Shown here: positions 1 to 5,179 of the stretch, piece by piece
Position numbering within the stretch: the first letter of the stretch is position 1
Layout: each line of letters begins with the position of its first letter
Source: Spirochaetaceae bacterium
GTDB taxonomy: Bacteria > Spirochaetota > Spirochaetia > SZUA-6 > RPPD01
Assembly: GCA_003818675.1 (NCBI GenBank)
Contig: RPPD01000200.1
Coordinates: forward strand, 1-5,179
Reading direction: 5' to 3'
DNA: 5,179 nt
The notes under the pieces: generated by a model
What the model was told of the DNA's origin: nothing
Database searches by the model: none
Seen by the model: only the letters and a program-made list of their open reading frames with translations
Program-made: the position numbers and the translations under genes

Positions 1-1037
1 AGACCGCTGACTACTACGGTTATGGCCTGCCTGTGGGAGGACTCTATGTGACGCTCGAGGACCTTGTCCGGTCTTTTGGAATACTTGGCAATGATGGCAG
101 GGAGTTTAAACTGAAGTGGTTCGCAGATGATACAACGCCGATCTCAGGGCGTCAGGTGATGAGCCAGTATGCGGCTCGCGAGATATCGCTTTTTTTAAGT
201 GATCCCATAGCGCGTCTTCCATCGTTTCCCCGCTATCAGTCACTCGAGTATCCCTTTCCGGTGGCTGTCAAGACTGGAACATCGCAGGGCTTCAGGGATG
301 GCTGGGTTGTGGCGTACTCAGGAGAATACATTGTGGGAGCCTGGGTAGGTCATCCTGAAAACCGAGCCATGAACCATGTCTCGGGAAGTATAATAGCCTT
401 CATGGTAAATGACATCATGACTTCCCTTCACCACGCGGACAATCCTGGATCCGGGAGTACTCAGTTCCAGATTCCAGATGGTACGGTGCCGGTTAAGGTC
501 TGTATTTTATCAGGAAAGCCCGCTGGCCCTGACTGCACCGCTGTCTCCCTGGAATATTTTCGCGAGGGCACTGAACCGCATGACTGGTGTCCTGTGCACA
601 GAAGATTCCCCGTGGACAGGGCTACTGGTGAACTCGCCGCGGAAAATACTCCTGCATGGCGGATTGAGAACAGGCTCTTCACGGTTCTTCCGCCCGAATA
701 TGCTTCATGGGGGGCCAAGCATGGCTATGGCAAGCCTGTCATGGACACTGCCCAGGAGCCGCAGGCGGAAGTGAAGCTTGTATATCCAAAGGACGGCGGC
801 AGATACCTGATTGATCCGGGAACACCAAGACAATTTCAGAGCATATCCCTGCGGGCCGAAGTAAATCCATACGTGCCTGAGGTCATCTGGTACGTGGACG
901 GCGAGGAATATACACATACAGGATACCCCTATGAGACAAGGTGGAATCTCGTTGAGGGTGAACACAGTTTCCAGGTGCGCTTTCCGCGCGCTGCTGTGCG
1001 GTCAAATGTCGTGACAGTGCGCGTGGGAAGATACTAG
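1..1037 (+). CDS. pbpC: Penicillin-binding protein 1C, C-terminal part (5' end outside window)
   Basis: PBP1C is a bifunctional class A penicillin-binding protein (glycosyltransferase plus transpeptidase) anchored in the cytoplasmic membrane and acting on peptidoglycan outside it. Only the last ~345 codons are here. The frame is open from base 3 (reading TADYYGYGLPVGG), so the GTG at 33 is an internal valine codon and not the start. KTGTS, the third transpeptidase motif, is at 270-284, followed by GFRDGW and GAWVGHPEN, as in this family. The active-site SxxK and SxN motifs and the glycosyltransferase domain lie upstream of the window. A linker with three cysteines follows (VCILSG near 501, a second Cys near 534, CPVH near 588), a pattern I recognise from PBP1C proteins. 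The last ~85 residues (about 774-1034) fit the BiPBP_C domain: PKDGGRYLIDPG, then VIWYVDG, then a W-N-L-x-x-G-E-H turn. The gene ends at TAG (1035-1037). In many bacteria pbpC follows an alpha-2-macroglobulin-like gene, which cannot be checked here. By eye it is richer in G+C than the two genes after it. Family assignment is firm; the 1C subtype rests on the C-terminal domain and the Cys linker. Confidence 0.9.
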   Translation, partial: TADYYGYGLPVGGLYVTLEDLVRSFGILGNDGREFKLKWFADDTTPISGRQVMSQYAAREISLFLSDPIARLPSFPRYQSLEYPFPVAVKTGTSQGFRDGWVVAYSGEYIVGAWVGHPENRAMNHVSGSIIAFMVNDIMTSLHHADNPGSGSTQFQIPDGTVPVKVCILSGKPAGPDCTAVSLEYFREGTEPHDWCPVHRRFPVDRATGELAAENTPAWRIENRLFTVLPPEYASWGAKHGYGKPVMDTAQEPQAEVKLVYPKDGGRYLIDPGTPRQFQSISLRAEVNPYVPEVIWYVDGEEYTHTGYPYETRWNLVEGEHSFQVRFPRAAVRSNVVTVRVGRY

Positions 1038-1092
1038 AGTGGTTTGTTAATCGGGCAGATATGCAGTATGAGGTTTCGCGGCAAATAAAAAT

Positions 1093-1127
1093 AAAAAATA
1101 TGCCAAATGGAATATGGCATGTTTTTT
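1093..1127 (+). terminator. Probable intrinsic terminator after pbpC
   Basis: An inverted repeat pairs 1093-1105 with 1115-1127. The core is ATGCCA/TGGCAT (6 bp), extended by a T-G wobble and then six A-T pairs formed by an A-tract on the left and a T-tract on the right, with a 9-base loop (AATGGAATA). It begins about 55 bases after the pbpC stop codon. The run of T on the right arm would give the U-tail of an intrinsic terminator, and the run of A on the left would make it work on the opposite strand too. The G+C content of the stem is low for a strong terminator, so partial read-through into the downstream operon is possible. The same palindrome could instead be a protein-binding site for the downstream regulator. 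Confidence 0.55.
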
Positions 1128-1151
1128 ACAATAGTGATAGCGTGGAGTCTC

Positions 1152-1156
1152 AGGTG
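1152..1156 (+). promoter_or_regulatory. Ribosome binding site deciding the start at 1162
   Basis: AGGTG sits five bases before the ATG at 1162. A GGAG at 1144-1147 is an alternative but is 14 bases away. An in-frame TGA at 1159-1161 directly precedes the ATG, so the reading frame cannot start any earlier. Confidence 0.5.
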
Positions 1157-1161
1157 TATGA

Positions 1162-3084
1162 ATGGGAAGTGAATCAGAAACTCACAATGAAGATTCCCAT
1201 ACTCGGGATGGAATAAATGATCCAGATTGGGTAAAAACGGATTTTATTTCCAACCTGCTGCAAGAACTGAGGATACCGCTTGCCCTTATTCTGGGACCGC
1301 TTCAATCCATCCTGTCAGGCAAATTGGGCAGGAAGGTAGCCTGCGATGATGATAAACTGAAGATGATGTTTGTAAACGGTACCAAGCTCATGAAGTTGAT
1401 CAATAACGTTTTTGATTTATCCAGAATAGAATCAGGCCGGATGAGCGTCAGGAAACAAAAGGTAAATATACCGGACCTGTTGAAGTTCTGTGTTTCGATA
1501 ATCCGATACAATGCCGAAAACCGCGGATTGAATGTTGTTTTCAATGACAATACCAGTGATGCCGGACTTTTTGCCGTTATTGACAAGGACCTTCTGGAAA
1601 ATGCCGTCTTTAATTTACTGTCAAACGCCATAAATTTTACCGGGCAGGGCGGCTGTATTATTGTCCAGCTGGATGCTGCGGAAAAGGAGTATGCCATTAC
1701 AGTCAAGGACACAGGCGTTGGAATTCCGCAAGACAGGCTTGAGTCTGTTTTCGGGCGGTTGGAACAACCGGGGAGCCTCTCCGCGGTGAAACATGATGGA
1801 GCCGGGATCGGGCTGGCATTAACCGGAAGAATTGTGGAAATCCTTGGCGGCAGAATAACGGTGAAAAGCAATGTTAACAAAGGCTCGTCGTTTTGCATCA
1901 CCCTTCCATTCGGGAATCTGGATGAAATCATTGAAAATGCAGAACAATACGGTTGTGATATAATTCCCGCCTTTCCGGAAGACATGGCCCTGCAGGAAAC
2001 AATCAATACATGTACCGGAAAGCACAGCAGGCAGAAAAGCAAACCTGCCCGCAGTAAGAAAATATTGATTGTCGAGAACAACCTTGACGTGCAAATATAT
2101 TTGACCACCGTTTTGGGTGATTTATACAGGACAACAACTGTTGGAAATGGCCTGGATTGTCTGGAAAAAATGAGGAGTGATCCACCGGATCTGGTTATTG
2201 CGGATGTCATGATACCCGGGATTAACGGCTGTGAGTTGACAGAACAGATCAGGAAGAACCAGGACTTTGCAGGGATTCCGGTCTTGCTGCTTGCATCCGG
2301 GGCAGACAGCCTTTTAAAGGGAAAAGGTTTTCAAAGCGGAGCGGATGACTGTATCATGCATCCATTTGACGCGGATGAATTGAGTGCAAGGGTCCATGCG
2401 CATCTGGAAACAAAAATGATGAGGGACGAATTGTCTATACAAAAAGAAAAGAACGCGGAGCTTTTTCGGAAAAACACACAGGTAAAAAATGTGATAAGGG
2501 AGAGTGATGAAAAATACAGAAGGATGATGGATAACCTGCCTGTTTCAGTGATCGAGTTGGACATAGAGAACAGGATACAGTATCTGAATCATTACGCAAA
2601 AAAACTGTTTGAGGTAAGTGATGAGAATCTCGCCATGGGAATACACCTGTTTGATTATGTGGAGCCGGGAGATCGTGAAATTATGCTCGGAAATATCAAA
2701 AAACTGCACCATGGCGAGGAATCCAGATTGAACGAATACAGGCTCATGACGAGGAATGGAAACAGGATTTCCGCCCTGGTCCGGTCTGTCCCGCGTCTTG
2801 AGCATGACAATGTGATCGGAATCCGTGCGGCCATCTTCGAGCTTGAGCCAAATTTCAATGTCACCCTGCTGCCCTCGGGCGAGTTCTGTTCCCGATTTAA
2901 TATTTCTGAAAGGGAAAAAGAGGTATTGGTATTATTCATGAGGGGTTACAGCTATAATGTAATCGCTGAAAAACTGTTCATTTCATACCGGACTGTCAAT
3001 ACGCATCTTACCAACATCTATCACAAGACCGGAGTCAACAGCCGGGACCAGTTGATGGAATTAATCGCGAAGAAAATGATGTAA
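1162..3084 (+). CDS. Soluble hybrid regulator: degenerate histidine kinase, receiver, PAS and LuxR-type HTH
   Basis: This 640-residue cytoplasmic protein joins kinase-like, receiver and DNA-binding modules in one chain, and is likely a ligand- or partner-controlled transcription regulator. Residues 1-26 are a short polar lead with no sensor domain, signal peptide or membrane segment. Residues 27-95 resemble a HisKA dimerisation domain, but the H-box reads NLLQELRIP where NISHELRTP is usual, so the phosphoacceptor His is Gln34. HATPase_c (about 138-250) looks intact: N-box around NLLSNAINF (151-159), DTGVGIP (183-189) and GAGIGLAL (213-220). After a basic linker, a receiver domain (299-415) keeps acceptor Asp348 in ADVMIPG. 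It has Glu305-Asn306 for the acidic pair, Ala378 for the Thr/Ser, and His400 in place of the conserved Lys before PF. A helical, coiled-coil-prone stretch (416-447) leads to a PAS domain (about 448-562). A LuxR/GerE HTH follows (578-640), with SEREKEVL and a recognition-helix region around RTVNTHLTNIYHKTGV. It overlaps nothing and lies 12 bases before the next gene, so the two are probably co-transcribed. It resembles Bacteroidetes hybrid two-component proteins in its kinase/receiver part, but it lacks a periplasmic sensor and uses LuxR rather than AraC output. Domain calls are firm; target genes are unknown. Confidence 0.88.
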   Translation: MGSESETHNEDSHTRDGINDPDWVKTDFISNLLQELRIPLALILGPLQSILSGKLGRKVACDDDKLKMMFVNGTKLMKLINNVFDLSRIESGRMSVRKQKVNIPDLLKFCVSIIRYNAENRGLNVVFNDNTSDAGLFAVIDKDLLENAVFNLLSNAINFTGQGGCIIVQLDAAEKEYAITVKDTGVGIPQDRLESVFGRLEQPGSLSAVKHDGAGIGLALTGRIVEILGGRITVKSNVNKGSSFCITLPFGNLDEIIENAEQYGCDIIPAFPEDMALQETINTCTGKHSRQKSKPARSKKILIVENNLDVQIYLTTVLGDLYRTTTVGNGLDCLEKMRSDPPDLVIADVMIPGINGCELTEQIRKNQDFAGIPVLLLASGADSLLKGKGFQSGADDCIMHPFDADELSARVHAHLETKMMRDELSIQKEKNAELFRKNTQVKNVIRESDEKYRRMMDNLPVSVIELDIENRIQYLNHYAKKLFEVSDENLAMGIHLFDYVEPGDREIMLGNIKKLHHGEESRLNEYRLMTRNGNRISALVRSVPRLEHDNVIGIRAAIFELEPNFNVTLLPSGEFCSRFNISEREKEVLVLFMRGYSYNVIAEKLFISYRTVNTHLTNIYHKTGVNSRDQLMELIAKKMM

Positions 3085-3096
3085 AAGAGAAGAAGA
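3085..3096 (+). promoter_or_regulatory. Purine-rich Shine-Dalgarno stretch before the GTG start at 3097
   Basis: The 12 bases between the TAA of the hybrid regulator and the GTG are all purines (AAGAGAAGAAGA) and include AGAAG about four bases before the GTG. The match to a consensus ribosome binding site is modest. Such close spacing suggests translational coupling to the upstream gene. A stronger-looking AAAGGA lies inside the gene (3106-3111). The next ATG, at 3133, is 21 bases beyond it and would remove the first beta-strand (RLTIAHM) of the ligand domain, so GTG is preferred. Confidence 0.45.
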
Positions 3097-5179
3097 GTGA
3101 AAATAAAAGGAAAGAGACTGACAATCGCACATATGGCGCCGCGTTTTTCCGCAGGGGTCAATTATGAAGTGCTTCTAGGTGTCTTGAACGCGACAAAAAA
3201 ATATAATATCAATTTGATCTGCTTCAACGGTTCTTCGCATGGCGATTTGTATGAATATGACAAGCAGTCCAACATGATATTCAATCTTGTCTCGTCTGAT
3301 ATTATTGACGGCATCATCTGCTGGACTTCAACATTGTACAAAGACAACCAATATGTATTTGATATGGAAAAGCTTGCCGAACGCAACAGCAATATCCCGA
3401 TTGTCTGCATCGGGAGGGCCTATCGTGATTTTCCCACGATTGAAGTGGACAATCATGACAGTATTGTCAATATGATGGATCATTTGGTCAACACGCACGG
3501 GTTCCGGAAGATTGCCTTCATCCGCGGGCCCGAATATCATAATTATGCGAGTGCCCGGTACAATATGTACAGGGAATCACTTGAAAGATATGGCATCCCT
3601 TTTGACGAAAGGCTTGTGTCACCCTGTGGCAAATTCAATTCCGCAACAGGGACTTTGGGGGTCCGGTATTTTCTGAATGAATTAAAATTAAAACCCAAAA
3701 AGGATATTGATGCGATTATTTCCCCAAGTGACATCATTTCCGCCGCTGCGATCAAGGAACTCCTGAGTGCCGGGGTGAAAATTCCAAAAGATATTGCCGT
3801 GGTCGGATACAACAACAAGGCTGACGCCATTGAAATAAACCCGCAATTGACCACCATCGATCCGAATTTCATTCAAGTGGGAGAACAGGCTGTAAGTGCT
3901 GTCTTCTCAATGATAAAAAAGATGGGCAATGTACCGAAACTGATTACTATTCCATCGAAGATAGTCATCAGGGAATCCTGCGGCTGCCTGAATCCGGCAT
4001 ATATAAATAAAAAGTCCTGTACAACACAGGCTTCAGGATACAAATCAAAAGCCAGAGGTAAAACAGATATAATTCCCGAAGACGAGATTGCACAGAAACT
4101 GAATGAGTACATGATAAGCAGAAAATATGAAAGCATCAGGCAAACCTGGATTCATGCGCTATTGGGGAATTTCAAGAGGGAATTGGGCGGCGGTGCCGAG
4201 CATGTTTTCATTGAGGCCATGAACGATATTTTGATTGAGGCGATAACGGCAGACGGGGATGTTTTCGTATGGCAATGCATGATCACCGAAATGAGGGAAA
4301 TGATCATGCCCTATATGGCAACCGATGAACTGAAATATATTGCCGAGACCATTTTCCATAATGCGCGCGTGTTGATTTTCCAGAGGTTGGAGCAGCGCGC
4401 GGCGATCAGTAATTACAATTTTACCCGTCAGGGAGAGCTGTTCCCTGTTATCACAAGCGCCATTACCTCGACTTTCGAAATCAATAATCTTATTCAAAAC
4501 CTGGAAAATGAGCTTCCAAAACTCGGTATCAAGGCAAGTTATTTGTCCCTGTATGTTGATACCCGGCATCCGGAAGAAAAATCCCGCCTTATCATGGCCT
4601 ATAATGAAAACGGCAAAATTGGACTTGAACCATACAATTGTGTGTTTCCCTCCCACGAGCTTTTGCCCAAAGGGATTTTGAAGGAGGCTACCCAGTTTCA
4701 CTTGCTTATAAAACCCCTCTTTTTCCAGGATTTGCCTCTGGGTTTTATCTTGTTTGACATAGACAATGCATCCATAGATATCAGCATTTACAATATACTC
4801 AGCAGCAACATCAGCAGTGCACTGCAGGGGGCAAATTTGGTCCAGAACATCAAGGAGCGTGCCAGGGAACTGGAGGATGCCTATCAATCCCTGAAGGAAA
4901 ACCAGCAGAAACTGCTTATCGCGGAAAAGCTGGCATCCCTCGGGCGATTTACTGCAGGAATCGCCCATGAAATGAACACTCCCATGGCTACGGTTCGCGC
5001 AGCCCTGAAGGAAATCAGCGATCTGGTCGAGGAGTATAAAACTTCAATCGGGAACGCCAGCGTGTTGCCGGAAGATCACCTGGCCATAGCTGCGGACATG
5101 ATGAAGCGCACGGACCTCGCGGTGCGCTCAGTGGAAAAAAGCGTGGGATTCATCCGCGGAATAAAAAACCAGATTTATG
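3097..5179 (+). CDS. LacI-type ligand-sensing histidine kinase, no HTH (3' end outside window)
   Basis: The frame is open from GTG 3097 to the window edge (694 codons seen). It is probably a cytosolic sensor kinase that binds a small molecule, plausibly a sugar, and feeds the adjacent regulator. Residues 5-297 form a LacI/PBP1-like two-lobe ligand domain: RLTIAHM first strand, DGIICW, HGFRKIAFIRGP, YRESLERYGIP, DAIISPSD, IPKDIAVVGYNN and PQLTTIDPN, closing with RESCGC (292-297), a typical end of this domain. There is no N-terminal HTH, so it is not itself a LacI repressor. There is also no signal peptide or membrane segment, so the ligand must be intracellular. Residues 298-325 are a polar linker with a third Cys (308). 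Residues 326-445 are mostly helical. Residues ~450-585 look like a GAF domain (LPKLGI, SYLSLYVD, PLGFILFDID). A coiled coil (586-615) leads to a canonical H-box, SLGRFTAGIAHEMNTP, with phosphoacceptor His624, then the second HisKA helix. The HATPase_c domain must lie beyond base 5179. Some relatives with this front end finish in GGDEF instead, but the H-box here marks a kinase. The specific ligand cannot be deduced. Confidence 0.86.
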   Translation, partial: MKIKGKRLTIAHMAPRFSAGVNYEVLLGVLNATKKYNINLICFNGSSHGDLYEYDKQSNMIFNLVSSDIIDGIICWTSTLYKDNQYVFDMEKLAERNSNIPIVCIGRAYRDFPTIEVDNHDSIVNMMDHLVNTHGFRKIAFIRGPEYHNYASARYNMYRESLERYGIPFDERLVSPCGKFNSATGTLGVRYFLNELKLKPKKDIDAIISPSDIISAAAIKELLSAGVKIPKDIAVVGYNNKADAIEINPQLTTIDPNFIQVGEQAVSAVFSMIKKMGNVPKLITIPSKIVIRESCGCLNPAYINKKSCTTQASGYKSKARGKTDIIPEDEIAQKLNEYMISRKYESIRQTWIHALLGNFKRELGGGAEHVFIEAMNDILIEAITADGDVFVWQCMITEMREMIMPYMATDELKYIAETIFHNARVLIFQRLEQRAAISNYNFTRQGELFPVITSAITSTFEINNLIQNLENELPKLGIKASYLSLYVDTRHPEEKSRLIMAYNENGKIGLEPYNCVFPSHELLPKGILKEATQFHLLIKPLFFQDLPLGFILFDIDNASIDISIYNILSSNISSALQGANLVQNIKERARELEDAYQSLKENQQKLLIAEKLASLGRFTAGIAHEMNTPMATVRAALKEISDLVEEYKTSIGNASVLPEDHLAIAADMMKRTDLAVRSVEKSVGFIRGIKNQIY

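Larger units (their letters stand above)
1038..1161. other. Intergenic region between pbpC and the signalling operon
   Basis: This 124-base gap holds no gene. Its middle is strongly AT-rich and contains the hairpin annotated separately at 1093-1127. A promoter for the downstream operon would be expected here or inside the end of pbpC. The only spaced pair I can find is TTGTTA (1044-1049) and TATGAG (1067-1072), 17 bases apart and each matching four of six consensus positions. That is weak, and it lies upstream of the putative terminator. A lone TACAAT (1127-1132) resembles a -10 box but has no convincing -35 partner. No operator palindrome is obvious apart from the hairpin. Confidence 0.6.

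Noticed and set aside
33..35. GTG as the start of the pbpC-derived protein
   Set aside because: The frame is open upstream to base 3, and the upstream residues (YGYGLP before VGGLYVTLEDL) fit the family, so the gene simply runs in from outside the window.
1044..1072. Possible promoter TTGTTA - 17 bases - TATGAG
   Set aside because: Each box matches only four of six consensus positions, and the pair is upstream of the likely terminator, so it is mentioned in the intergenic entry but not called.
1158..1172. Tiny ATG frame (four codons then TGA) overlapping the start of the hybrid regulator
   Set aside because: It has the same ribosome binding site region as the real start, but a four-codon peptide overlapping an ATG is easily expected by chance, and nothing supports a leader-peptide role.
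1302..2210. Long open frame on the - strand (302 codons)
   Set aside because: It lies wholly inside the hybrid regulator gene, whose + strand product has clear HATPase_c and receiver motifs through the same bases. The antisense product shows no recognisable domain and is rich in Ser, Pro and Leu, as shadow frames often are.
3133..3135. ATG as an alternative start of the LacI-type kinase
   Set aside because: It would remove the first beta-strand of the ligand domain and has no well-spaced ribosome binding site. GTG 3097 preserves the full fold and sits directly after a purine-rich stretch.
3097..3987. Classical LacI transcription repressor
   Set aside because: No helix-turn-helix precedes the ligand domain, and the same frame continues into GAF-like and histidine-kinase regions.
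4159..4968. Open frame on the - strand (269 codons) near the right end
   Set aside because: The + strand is open without a stop from 3097 to 5179 and encodes the helical, GAF-like and H-box regions. The antisense product has no recognisable family features.

Overview
The window carries three genes, all on the + strand: the end of a cell-wall synthesis gene, followed by what looks like a two-gene signalling operon. The organism looks like a bacterium with a peptidoglycan wall and moderate GC content. From memory of the families, cytosolic LacI-type sensor domains fused to a helical/GAF-like module and a kinase, together with LuxR-type output proteins, are common in free-living and gut spirochaetes (Treponema/Spirochaeta relatives). 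That lineage is a tentative guess, not something the sequence proves.

Layout. Bases 1-1037 are the 3' part of a penicillin-binding protein 1C gene (pbpC): the end of the transpeptidase domain with its KTGTS motif, a cysteine-containing linker and the C-terminal BiPBP_C domain. Bases 1038-1161 form a short intergenic region with an AT-rich hairpin (1093-1127) flanked by an A-tract and a T-tract. It probably ends pbpC transcription and separates it from the next unit. Bases 1162-3084 encode a complete 640-residue soluble hybrid regulator: degenerate HisKA, HATPase_c, receiver (REC), PAS and LuxR-type HTH. Twelve bases later, from a GTG at 3097 to beyond the window edge, lies a second signalling protein. 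It has a LacI/periplasmic-binding-protein-like ligand domain with no DNA-binding domain, then a helical region, a GAF-like domain, a coiled coil and a canonical histidine-kinase H-box (His624). Its ATPase domain would lie past base 5179.

How they may work together. The downstream protein keeps the phosphoacceptor histidine but has no visible output domain. The upstream protein has a DNA-binding output domain but has lost the phosphoacceptor histidine (Gln34 at that position), and its receiver keeps the acceptor Asp348 but lacks three other hallmark residues. The simplest reading is a split system: an intracellular ligand, perhaps a sugar, is sensed by the LacI-like kinase and relayed to the LuxR-type hybrid. 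The hybrid may work by ATP binding, by heteromer formation or by non-canonical receiver chemistry rather than by its own autophosphorylation. The degenerate catalytic residues and this complementary pairing are the main points of interest. The long open frames on the - strand opposite these genes are shadows and are not annotated.
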